Of a stretch of DNA of 64,000 bases, positions 1-9,092 are shown piece after piece. A program made the translations under genes and the position numbers. A model generated the notes under the pieces. That model searched no databases and was not told where the DNA came from. It saw nothing but the letters and a program-made list of their open reading frames with translations. Every line of letters begins with the position of its first letter. Position 1 is the first letter of the stretch. The DNA comes from Micrococcus flavus (GTDB taxonomy: Bacteria; Actinomycetota; Actinomycetes; Actinomycetales; Micrococcaceae), in NCBI RefSeq assembly GCF_014204815.1, contig NZ_JACHMC010000001.1, positions 2,356,001 to 2,420,000 on the forward strand, written 5' to 3'.

Positions 1-974
<974 letters not shown>

Positions 975-1068
975 GTGGTGCTCCAGGGATCGGGGATGTC
1001 TCTCGCTCTCCCACGGCAACCGCGGGCGGAGGACGCGTATTCCGTGCCGCACCCGCCCGGGGAGGGCG

Positions 1069-3048
1069 TCAGCGGACCCCGATCTCCGTCAGCCGCAGGC
1101 CGTACGGGTGCTCGGCGTCGCCGTCGACCTGGGGGAGGGAGGTCACGCTCAGGATCACGTACCCCGCGGTGCGGTCCTCCACCTCCACGGGGACGGTGAC
1201 GGTCTCCTCGTCGAAGGTGCCCTGGCCGATCTCCCGGGCATCGCCCTGTCCGCCCTCGGGGCTGTCCGCGAGGTAGGCGATCCAGCTGCCCCCCGTGGCG
1301 CCGGCGTGCTGCAGGACCACCTCGTCGACCTCCGCGGGCTGCTCGAGCTCGACCACCAGGTTCATGCTGTCCACATAGCCGCCGAAGTTGGGGCGGTTGT
1401 AGGCGTAGCTCTGCCACGCGCTGCCCGGGTCGCCGTCGATCAGGGCGCCCAGGGTGGCGTCGTTCTCCTCCTCGAGGGCGGGCAGCTCCGGCACACGGCG
1501 CTCGACGCCCACCGGGCGGGGCTCGGCGTTCGCCGGGGCGGCGACCGCGGACGTCTCCTCGTCGGGCGAGGCCTCCGACGACGGCGCCGCGGACGTCGGG
1601 CCCTCGACGGGGGGAGCCGCCGAGGACGGCTCGGCGGACGGAGCGTCCTCCGACACCGTGGGGGATGCGGACGGGGGAGTGGCGGCCACGGTGTCCCTGT
1701 TCTGCGCGAGCAGGAACAGTCCCCCGAGACCGGCCAGGACCAGCGCGCCGACGAGCAGGAGGGCGAGCAGCCAGGACCGGCCGCTCGAGGCGCGCGCCGG
1801 CTCACCGGCGGGGGCCGCCGTGGCGACGGAGGATCCCCCCGCACCCCCGTCGGCGGCCGCCGACCCGGAGGCGAGGGTCCCCGCGCGGTCCGCTCCGGCC
1901 GCTGCGGGCTCCTCGGCGGCCGGTCGGACCGCCTCCACGGCCGGGGTGGTCGCGGCGGCCGTGCTCGCGGCGCCGACCGCGCCTGCGGTGACGGCGGCCG
2001 CCCCGGTGCCGGCGCCCAGGCCGGCACGCCACTCGTCGGCCTCGTCCCGGAGCGCGCGCCGCGGGGCGGGGCGCGGAGGACGCACGGGGGCCGCCTCCGC
2101 CACGACGGGCGTGGCCTGCGTGGCGGCGACGTCCGTGACGTCCTGGTCCTCGTCGGACGTCTCCACGACCGGGACGGCCCGGGTGGGTCCGGCGTCCTCG
2201 TCCTCCACGACCGGGACGGCTTCGGCCTCCCGCGCAGCCGCCTCGCGCTCCTCGGCCTCGAGACGCTCCTCCTCGGCACGGTCCTGTGCCTCGCGTTCAG
2301 CCGCCTCACGCTCCTCGGCCTCGAGGCGCTCCTCCTCGGCACGCTCCTCGGCCTCCCGGGTCTCCCGCGCCTCGCGTTCCGCGCGCTCGGCCGCCTCGCG
2401 CTCGGCGCGTTCCTCGGCCTCCCGGGCCTCCCGTTCGGCGCGCTCGCGCTCCTCCTGCTGGGCGCGCGTGGCGGCGTCGGCGGCGGCGAGGGCGGACGCG
2501 CCCGCGGCGGCCTTCGCGGCGGTGCCGTCCGCGGGGCGGACGCGCTCGGTGATGCGCTCCGAGATGCGGTTCAGGAACCCGGGACGGCGCTGGGACTTCG
2601 CCTCGTCGGCGCGCAGACGGCGGTCGAGGTCCGCGTAGTAGGCGTCGTCGTCGTCGTAGCTGTGGGCCTCGTCCGTGCGGGACTGCCCGAAGATCTCCGA
2701 GCCCAGGGTGTCCGTCTGGAAGGGCTCCACGTGGAGCTCCTGCGGGTAGGCCAGCCCCAGCAGCACGTCCGGGTCGGGGTCGCCGCCGGCGATCAGGTAG
2801 GTGCGTCCCTCGCTGAGTCCCAGGTCGAGGACCTGCACGTCGTCCTGCCGCTCGCCTGTGGCCAGCTCGCGCGCCGAGGACGCCACCTGGGTGGCGCTCT
2901 CGGGGGACGCCACCAGGACGGTGACGCGGCGGTTGAGCACCTGGTCCGCCCCGTGGAAGACCATGTCCTGGTCGGCGGACGTCACCACATGGTCGGTGAT
3001 GCGGTAGCGGCCGCCCAGGACGGTACCGACGGGGAGGGGCTGGGGCAC
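1069..3048 (-). CDS. Membrane pseudokinase with discoidin-like extracellular domain (MurJ partner)
   Basis: 659 residues. The N-terminus (about 5-110) resembles a protein kinase N-lobe (GTVLGGRYRIT, then VLNRRVTVLVA), but no HRD or DFG catalytic motif follows, so it is probably a pseudokinase. Residues about 190-290 are an Arg/Glu-rich coiled coil with an internal 21-residue repeat. A single membrane helix (SWLLALLLVGALVLAGLGG, about residue 430) is followed by a Ser/Pro/Ala linker and a C-terminal beta-rich domain with a discoidin/F5-8C look (GDPGSAWQSYAYNRPNFGG). In Mycobacterium tuberculosis a pseudokinase and an extracellular domain are fused to the C-terminus of MviN/MurJ (Rv3910) and bind FhaA when phosphorylated; here the module is a separate gene directly downstream of murJ. 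GTG start with Shine-Dalgarno CAGGAGAAG. The role in regulating peptidoglycan precursor export is inferred. Confidence 0.8.
   Translation of the reverse strand: MPQPLPVGTVLGGRYRITDHVVTSADQDMVFHGADQVLNRRVTVLVASPESATQVASSARELATGERQDDVQVLDLGLSEGRTYLIAGGDPDPDVLLGLAYPQELHVEPFQTDTLGSEIFGQSRTDEAHSYDDDDAYYADLDRRLRADEAKSQRRPGFLNRISERITERVRPADGTAAKAAAGASALAAADAATRAQQEERERAEREAREAEERAEREAAERAEREARETREAEERAEEERLEAEEREAAEREAQDRAEEERLEAEEREAAAREAEAVPVVEDEDAGPTRAVPVVETSDEDQDVTDVAATQATPVVAEAAPVRPPRPAPRRALRDEADEWRAGLGAGTGAAAVTAGAVGAASTAAATTPAVEAVRPAAEEPAAAGADRAGTLASGSAAADGGAGGSSVATAAPAGEPARASSGRSWLLALLLVGALVLAGLGGLFLLAQNRDTVAATPPSASPTVSEDAPSAEPSSAAPPVEGPTSAAPSSEASPDEETSAVAAPANAEPRPVGVERRVPELPALEEENDATLGALIDGDPGSAWQSYAYNRPNFGGYVDSMNLVVELEQPAEVDEVVLQHAGATGGSWIAYLADSPEGGQGDAREIGQGTFDEETVTVPVEVEDRTAGYVILSVTSLPQVDGDAEHPYGLRLTEIGVR
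2234..2343. repeat. Tandem 63-bp repeat inside the pseudokinase coiled coil
   Basis: Two near-identical 47-bp cores (2234-2280 and 2297-2343) recur with a 63-bp period, giving a 21-residue unit starting RAEEERLEAEEREAA twice in the protein. It lies in the charged coiled coil before the membrane helix. It is a likely site of length variation by slippage between strains (inference). Confidence 0.75.
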
Positions 3049-3144
3049 GGACTTCTCCTGACGAACGGGGGTTCGGTCCCCGATGATACGTGCGCCGGGG
3101 CGGCGCCCGGCAGGGCGGGGTCCGTGCCGTGTCGCAGGGGCCGC

Positions 3145-4953
3145 TCAGCGGGCGCCGAGCACCCGGCCCAGCGCGGGCACGCGCCCCACGAGCGGGCGCA
3201 GCGCGGCGTCCAGCTCGGGGAAGCGCAGCACCCGCAGCGCCGCCACGTACACGGGCGCCATGACCGTGCCCACCACGGCGCACGTCAGCAGCGCGGACAG
3301 GATGGTGCTCCACGCGAAGCCGCCCGAGTAGGCGCCCATCAGGCCCGCGACGACGGCGCCCGCCGCCCCCGCCACGACCGCCGCCACGCCGGTCTGGGCG
3401 TAGGCGTTCAGCACGTGCCCGAAGCCGTAGTCCCCGAAGCGCCGCACGGCCAGGACGTGCACCAGCACGAACTGGTAGGCGTGGGCGAGCACCGAGGCCA
3501 CCACGGCCCAGTAGGTGATGGCCCACAGGGGCAGCAGGAACGCGCCGGCGGCCGTGAGCGCGAGGGTCACGAAGGACGTGCTGACCTGCACGATCATGGG
3601 GATACGGGCGTCCTCGGCGGCGTAGAACACGCGCAGCAGGTAGAAGCTGCCCGAGCGGAACGGCATGGACAGGCTCATCACCAGGATCAGCGCGCCCACG
3701 GCCATGCCGGTGACCTGCGCGCTGTCCGCCGTCGAGCCGAACAGGCGGCCCAGCGGGCCCGCGAGCACGAGCACCGCGGCCAGGCAGAACATCAGCGGGG
3801 CCGCGAACGTGCGCAGGCCGCTGGCGGTGGTGCGCCGGACCTCGGCGTGGTCGCCCTCGCCCATAGAACGGGCCAGCCGGTTGAACAGCACCGTGGCCAG
3901 GGACAGCACGAACACCGAGTGCGGGAGCACGGAGATCAGCATCGCCTGGTTGTAGGCCGTCAGGCCGGGGATGGCCGCCTCCGCCAGGTCCGCGCTCCAG
4001 CCCTCCGTCCCGGGGACCCGGATGGCCGGGTCCTCACGGGCCGCGGAGGCGCCGTTGATGAAGCGGTGCGAGAGCAGCAGCACGATGTTGCTGACCGCCA
4101 TGGTGACCAGCGTGTACCCGGCGATCCGGCCGGTGTGCCGCAGCCCCATGCCGCGCCACCCGAACCTCGGCCGCAGCCCCAGGCCCAGGCCGCGCAGCGG
4201 CAGGAAGAGGATGAGGGCCTGCAGCACCACGCCCAGCGTGTGGCCCCCGGCGAGCACCAGGGTCTGCGCCGTGGTCCACTCGCCGAGCAGGTCGCCGCCG
4301 GCGTACGCGCCGAACATCACCAGGTACAGGCCGATGGCGCCGATCGCCACCACGTTGTTGAGCACAGGCGCCCACATGTAGGCGCCGAACCGGCCGTTGG
4401 CGTTGAGGATCTGCCCCACCATCGCGTACATGCCGTAGAAGAACACCTGCGGCAGGCACCACAGCGCGAACACGGTGCCCAGCTGCAGCATCTCCGGGGT
4501 CCACTCGCGGGTGAGCACGTGCATCAGGGGGGCGGCTGCAACGGTCACGAGCACCGTGGCCGCGAGCATCACCAGGACGGACAGGGTCATGAGCCGGGAC
4601 GTGTAGTCCGCGCCGCGGTCCGCGTCCTTGGCGTGCTTGATCAGCTGGGGCACCAGGACCACGTTGAACACGCCGCCCATCAGGAGCAGGTAGATCACGT
4701 TGGGCAGCGAGTTGGCCACCTCGAAGATGTCCGCCACGGTGCCCACCGTGGTGCCGATCGCGATGGTCAGCAGCGCCGCCCGGACGAACCCGAGCACGCG
4801 GGAGACCAGGGTGCCCGCCGCCATGATGGCGGTGGACCGGCCCGCGCGCCGCTCGCCCTCGGGGACGGCGTCCGGGGTGCGGTCCGGGGCGGCGTCCGGG
4901 GCGTCGTCGGGCGTGTTCTGCGGCGCGCGGCGCGGGGCGGTGCTGCTGCTCAA
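3145..4953 (-). CDS. murJ: Lipid II flippase MurJ (MviN)
   Basis: 602-residue polytopic MOP-superfamily membrane protein that flips lipid II across the cytoplasmic membrane for peptidoglycan synthesis. The family start IMAAGTLVSRVLGFVRAALLT begins near residue 43 after a low-complexity Pro/Asp-rich cytoplasmic leader. About 14 hydrophobic segments follow, with the family-typical PQVFFYGMYAMVGQILNANGRFGAYMWAPVLNN. Start is TTG (4951-4953); no ATG or GTG fits the frame before the core. Unlike mycobacterial MviN it ends shortly after the last membrane segment, and the pseudokinase is the next gene. The gene for the Rv3909-like protein that often separates murJ from the Nudix gene is absent; only 64 bp lie between them. 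Confidence 0.93.
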   Translation of the reverse strand: MSSSTAPRRAPQNTPDDAPDAAPDRTPDAVPEGERRAGRSTAIMAAGTLVSRVLGFVRAALLTIAIGTTVGTVADIFEVANSLPNVIYLLLMGGVFNVVLVPQLIKHAKDADRGADYTSRLMTLSVLVMLAATVLVTVAAAPLMHVLTREWTPEMLQLGTVFALWCLPQVFFYGMYAMVGQILNANGRFGAYMWAPVLNNVVAIGAIGLYLVMFGAYAGGDLLGEWTTAQTLVLAGGHTLGVVLQALILFLPLRGLGLGLRPRFGWRGMGLRHTGRIAGYTLVTMAVSNIVLLLSHRFINGASAAREDPAIRVPGTEGWSADLAEAAIPGLTAYNQAMLISVLPHSVFVLSLATVLFNRLARSMGEGDHAEVRRTTASGLRTFAAPLMFCLAAVLVLAGPLGRLFGSTADSAQVTGMAVGALILVMSLSMPFRSGSFYLLRVFYAAEDARIPMIVQVSTSFVTLALTAAGAFLLPLWAITYWAVVASVLAHAYQFVLVHVLAVRRFGDYGFGHVLNAYAQTGVAAVVAGAAGAVVAGLMGAYSGGFAWSTILSALLTCAVVGTVMAPVYVAALRVLRFPELDAALRPLVGRVPALGRVLGAR

Positions 4954-5017
4954 GGCTCACCCATCGTGAGGAGGGACCCGCGGTCGGGGGTGCCGGGGCG
5001 GGTCGGGGAGGACAGGG

Positions 5018-5626
5018 TCAGAGGCGCCCGGGGGAGTGGTCCCCGGGGAAGTGCTGGGGCAGGATCCGGCGGGCCAGGTCCACGATCCGGCGCTCGTTGG
5101 CGAAGGAGAGGCGGCGGGCGACGTCGTCGATGCCCACCCACGCCACGTCCACGGCCTCGTGGTCCGGGTCGTTCTCCGTGGTGAGCTCGCCGCCCGTGGC
5201 ACGCAGCAGGAAGTGGTGGACCGTCTTGTGGACGCGGTGCCGGGAGACGGTGAACCAGTAGTCGATGGACCCGAGGGGTTCGAGGATGTCCCCGGCGATC
5301 CCGGTCTCCTCCTCCACCTCGCGCACGGCGGCCTGGCGGTGGTCCTCCTCGCCCTCGGGGTGGCCCTTGGGCAGGCACCACTCGAGGCGCCCGCCGCGGT
5401 TGTAGCGAGCGATCACCGCCACCTGCAGGTCCCCGTGGTGCTCCCGGATCACGATGCCCCCCGCGGAGACCTCCTCCACCGTGGGCAGGCCGGACGCGGA
5501 CGACGTGCGCGGGCCCGCAGGAGCGGGCGCGGCGGGCCGCGGTGGCTGCTGCGGAGGACGGCGCCGGGCACCCAGCGCGGAGGGCAGGGGGGCGCCCCGG
5601 TGCGCGGAGGGATCGGGGCTGGACAT
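5018..5626 (-). CDS. Nudix hydrolase (MutT4-like)
   Basis: 202 residues with a Pro/Ala-rich N-terminal tail (about 45 residues) and a complete Nudix box: GHPEGEEDHRQAAVREVEEETG, i.e. G-x5-E-x7-REVxEExG, at about residues 96-117. It hydrolyses a nucleoside diphosphate linked to another group; the substrate is not predictable. Synteny with pcnA and murJ matches Rv3908 (mutT4) of M. tuberculosis. The ATG at 5624-5626 is preceded by TAGAGT and a 7-base spacer, which suggests a leaderless transcript, divergent from pcnA with 78 bp between the starts. A longer upstream reading frame exists but is antisense to pcnA and was not used. Confidence 0.9.
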   Translation of the reverse strand: MSSPDPSAHRGAPLPSALGARRRPPQQPPRPAAPAPAGPRTSSASGLPTVEEVSAGGIVIREHHGDLQVAVIARYNRGGRLEWCLPKGHPEGEEDHRQAAVREVEEETGIAGDILEPLGSIDYWFTVSRHRVHKTVHHFLLRATGGELTTENDPDHEAVDVAWVGIDDVARRLSFANERRIVDLARRILPQHFPGDHSPGRL

Positions 5627-5704
5627 GCCCTCCACTCTAACGCGGGGCCGGGAGCCCCCGTCCGGGCCGGGAGCGCTCGCCGATCTGGCACCCTGGTACC
5701 CATC

Positions 5705-7180
5705 ATGGAACCGTCCTCCGAGCCCCTCGCGCTGCCCGCCGGCTTCCCCGCGGATGCCACCCTGCCCGCCGTCGTCGTGGAGCTCGGCCGCCGGTTCGAG
5801 GCCGCGGGCCACGCGCTGTCCCTGGTGGGCGGGCCCGTGCGCGACCTCTTCCTCGGGCGGCCCGTGGTGGACCTGGACTTCACCACGGACGCGGACCCGG
5901 ACGCCACCGAGCGCGTGGGCGCCGGGTGGGCCGACGCGGTGTGGGACGTGGGTCGGCGCTTCGGGACCATCGGCTTCCAGCAGGGCGGCTGGCAGCTGGA
6001 GGTCACCACCTACCGCGCCGAGCAGTACGACCCGGCCTCCCGCAAGCCGCAGGTGGCCTTCGGGGACAGTCTCGAGGACGACCTGCTGCGCCGCGACTTC
6101 ACCGTCAACGCGATGGCCCTGCGCCTGCCGGAGCTGGAGCTCGTGGACCCGCACGGCGGGATGCGGGACCTGGCCGCGGGCGTGCTGCGCACCCCGGGCG
6201 CGCCCGAGGACTCCTTCTCCGACGACCCGCTGCGCATGATGCGCGCCGCCCGGTTCGCCTCCCAGCTGGGGTTCACGGTGGCGGACGAGGTGGAGCGGGC
6301 CATGACGGACATGGCCGAGCGCATCACGATCATCTCCGCCGAGCGCGTGCGGGACGAGCTGGTCAAGCTGATCTCCGGCCGGGACCCGCGCGCGGGGCTG
6401 GACCTGCTGGTCCGCACCGGCCTGGCCGAGCATGTCCTGCCCGAGCTGCCCGCCCTGCAGCTGGAGACGGACGAGCACCACCGGCACAAGGACGTGTACG
6501 CGCACTCGCTCACCGTGCTGGAGCAGGCCGTGGAGCAGGAGGCGCGCTACTCGGACGCGTCCCCGGACGTGGTGCTGCGCCTGGCGGCGCTGCTGCACGA
6601 CGTCGGCAAGCCCGCCACGCGCCGCTTCGAGCCCTCCGGCGCGGTGTCCTTCCGCCACCACGAGAACGTGGGCGCCAAGCTGGTCCGCAAGCGGCTCAAG
6701 GCACTGCGCTTCGACAACGACACGGTCAAGGCCGTCGCACGCCTGGTCGAGCTGCACATGCGGTTCTACGGGTACGGGGACGCCGGGTGGACCGATTCGG
6801 CGGTGCGCCGGTACGTGCACGACGCCGGGGACCTCCTGCCGCGGCTGCACGCGCTGACCCGCTCGGACGTGACCACCCGCAACCGCCGCAAGGCCGAGCG
6901 CCTGGCCCACGCCTACGACGACCTCGAGCGGCGCATCGAGGAGATCGCCGAGGCCGAGGAGATGGCCGCCGTCCGCCCCGACCTGGACGGCGAGCAGATC
7001 ATGGCGCTGCTGGGGATCCGCCCCGGCCCCGTGGTCGGCCGCGCGTACAGGCACCTGCTCGAGTGGCGCCTGGACGAGGGCCCGCACGAGCCGGAGGTCG
7101 CCGAGGCCGAGCTGCGCCGGTGGTGGGCGGAGCAGCCGGAGGCGTCCGCGTCGTCGTCGGCGGCCCCGACCGAGCGCTGA
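5705..7180 (+). CDS. pcnA: CCA tRNA nucleotidyltransferase (class II poly(A) polymerase family)
   Basis: 491 residues. It adds or repairs the 3' CCA of tRNAs. Nucleotidyltransferase head: GGPVRDLFLGRPVVDLDFTT (about residues 40-60) carries the metal-binding DxD. RRDFTVNAMALRLPE and the DDPLRMMRAARFASQLGF neck motif follow. A C-terminal HD domain (LAALLHDVGKP near residue 295, FRHHENVGA) is the usual actinobacterial architecture and may supply phosphatase or phosphodiesterase activity. ATG at 5705; longer upstream extension overlaps the divergent Nudix gene and is rejected. Position beside Nudix and murJ matches Rv3907. Confidence 0.95.
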   Translation: MEPSSEPLALPAGFPADATLPAVVVELGRRFEAAGHALSLVGGPVRDLFLGRPVVDLDFTTDADPDATERVGAGWADAVWDVGRRFGTIGFQQGGWQLEVTTYRAEQYDPASRKPQVAFGDSLEDDLLRRDFTVNAMALRLPELELVDPHGGMRDLAAGVLRTPGAPEDSFSDDPLRMMRAARFASQLGFTVADEVERAMTDMAERITIISAERVRDELVKLISGRDPRAGLDLLVRTGLAEHVLPELPALQLETDEHHRHKDVYAHSLTVLEQAVEQEARYSDASPDVVLRLAALLHDVGKPATRRFEPSGAVSFRHHENVGAKLVRKRLKALRFDNDTVKAVARLVELHMRFYGYGDAGWTDSAVRRYVHDAGDLLPRLHALTRSDVTTRNRRKAERLAHAYDDLERRIEEIAEAEEMAAVRPDLDGEQIMALLGIRPGPVVGRAYRHLLEWRLDEGPHEPEVAEAELRRWWAEQPEASASSSAAPTER

Positions 7181-7227
7181 GCGGGCCCACGGCGATGGCG
7201 GACCGGCCCCGGTGGCAGGATCGGGGC

Positions 7228-8997
7228 ATGACCGCCGCACCGCTGACCGACGCCGAGATCGCCGCCGCCCACCCGATCGCGCAGGTCGCCGCGGACGCCG
7301 GGATCGACGAGGACCTGCTGATCCCCTACGGCCGGCACATGGCCAAGGTGGACGTGCACGCGCTCACCGCCCCGGAGGACGGCCGCGTGGTCCTGGTCAC
7401 CGGCATCAGCCCGACGCCGGCCGGCGAGGGCAAGACCACCGTCACCGTGGGCCTGGCGGACGGGCTGAACCTGCTGGCCGCGCAGGAGGACGCGCCGGCC
7501 GCCGTCGCCGGCTCCCGCACCGTGGTGGCCCTGCGCGAGCCCTCGTTGGGACCGGTGTTCGGGATCAAGGGCGGCGCCACGGGCGGCGGCCACGCGCAGG
7601 TGGTGCCCATGGAGGACATCAACCTGCACTTCACCGGCGACTTCCACGCCATCACCTCGGCCCACAACCTGCTCTGCGCGCTCGTGGACAACCACATCCA
7701 GCAGGGCAACGCCCTCGGCATCGACCCGCGCAGCATCGCGATCAAGCGCGCCCTGGACATGAACGACCGCTCCCTGCGCGAGGTGGTCACCGGCCTCGGC
7801 GGGCGCGCGCAGGGCGTTCCGCGGGAGGGCGGGTTCGAGATCACCGTGGCCACCGAGACCATGGCCGTGTTCTGTCTCGCCGCGGACCTGGCCGACCTCA
7901 AGGCCCGCCTCGGCCGGATCACCGTGGGACAGACCTACGACGGCGCCCCCGTCACCGCCTCCCAGATCGGCCCCCACGGCGCCCAGGGCGCCATGGCCGT
8001 GCTGCTCAAGGACGCGATCCGCCCCAACCTCGTGCAGACCCTCGGCGGCACGCCCGCGCTCGTCCACGGCGGGCCGTTCGCGAACATCGCCCACGGGGCG
8101 AACTCCGTGATCGCCACCCGCACGGCCCGCCGGCTCGGGGAGATCGTGGTGACGGAGGCCGGGTTCGGCGCGGACCTGGGCGGGCAGAAGTTCATGGACA
8201 TCACCTCCGTGGCCGGCGGCTTCCCGCCGGCGGCGGTGGTCGTCGTCGCCACCGTGCGTGCGATCAAGCTGCAGGCCGGGGTGTCGCTGACGGACGTGAA
8301 GGCCGGCGTCGCCGAGACGGCCGCCCGCACCTCCCGCCCCGAGGCCGAGGTGACCGCCGAGCACCTGGCGGCGCTGCGCGTCGGCACCGCCAATCTGGCC
8401 CGGCACGTGGCGAACATGCGGGCCTACGGCGCGCCCGTGGTGGTGGCCCTCAACCGGTTCACGCAGGACACCGAGGAGGAGGTCGCGGCGCTGCGCGCGT
8501 GGGGCGAAGAGCAGGGCGTGCCCGTGGCCGTGGCGGACGTGTGGGGCGGTGGCGGCGAGGGCGCCCTCGAGCTGGCCCGCGTGCTCGGCGAGCACCTGCC
8601 GGCCCCCGGGGAGCCGCAGGCCGAGGTCACCGGCCTGTGGACCGCGGACATGGACGTCGAGGCGCGCATCCAGGCCGTGGTGCGGCGGGTCTACCGCGGC
8701 GCGCGCGCCGAGTTCAGCGCCGCGGCCCGCCGTCAGCTCGCGGACCTGCGGGACCGCGGCCTGGACCGACTGCCGGTGTGCATGGCCAAGACGCAGTACT
8801 CGTTCTCGGACGACCCGACGGCGCTCAACGCCCCCGAGGGCTTCACCGTGCAGGTGCGGGAGCTCTCCGCCAAGACCGGCGCGGGGTTCGTGGTGGCACT
8901 CACCGGCACCGTCATGACCATGCCGGGGCTCCCCGCCTCCCCGGCCGCGGACCGCATGGACGTGGCCGACGACGGCACGGTCACCGGGCTCTTCTGA
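7228..8997 (+). CDS. fhs: Formate-tetrahydrofolate ligase
   Basis: 589 residues, family-typical is about 555. It makes 10-formyltetrahydrofolate from formate, ATP and tetrahydrofolate in one-carbon metabolism. The nucleotide-binding motif TPAGEGKTTVTVGLADGL is near residue 65, with REPSLGPVFGIKGGATGGG, NLHFTGDFHAITSAHNLL, and the C-terminal AKTQYSFSDDP following in the family order. ATG at 7228 is preceded by CAGGAT plus a 6-base spacer and no Shine-Dalgarno, so a leaderless start is likely. It lies 47 bp after pcnA but has its own -10-like element. Confidence 0.96.
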   Translation: MTAAPLTDAEIAAAHPIAQVAADAGIDEDLLIPYGRHMAKVDVHALTAPEDGRVVLVTGISPTPAGEGKTTVTVGLADGLNLLAAQEDAPAAVAGSRTVVALREPSLGPVFGIKGGATGGGHAQVVPMEDINLHFTGDFHAITSAHNLLCALVDNHIQQGNALGIDPRSIAIKRALDMNDRSLREVVTGLGGRAQGVPREGGFEITVATETMAVFCLAADLADLKARLGRITVGQTYDGAPVTASQIGPHGAQGAMAVLLKDAIRPNLVQTLGGTPALVHGGPFANIAHGANSVIATRTARRLGEIVVTEAGFGADLGGQKFMDITSVAGGFPPAAVVVVATVRAIKLQAGVSLTDVKAGVAETAARTSRPEAEVTAEHLAALRVGTANLARHVANMRAYGAPVVVALNRFTQDTEEEVAALRAWGEEQGVPVAVADVWGGGGEGALELARVLGEHLPAPGEPQAEVTGLWTADMDVEARIQAVVRRVYRGARAEFSAAARRQLADLRDRGLDRLPVCMAKTQYSFSDDPTALNAPEGFTVQVRELSAKTGAGFVVALTGTVMTMPGLPASPAADRMDVADDGTVTGLF

Positions 8998-9092
8998 GCC
9001 GGCGCCGCAGGCCCGACGCCGCCCCGGATCGTTCCGCAACCGTGATCGCCCCCGTTCCTCGCCCCTCGGCGAGGGTGTCATCATCTTTACCT

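Noticed and set aside
2234-2343. CRISPR-like repeat
   Set aside because: Only two direct copies and they are coding, in phase and within a coiled coil; no array is present anywhere in the window.
5626-7240. Upstream extension of the Nudix gene to 740 residues
   Set aside because: The extra part is antisense to pcnA and non-protein-like; the ATG at 5626 has a proper -10-like element.
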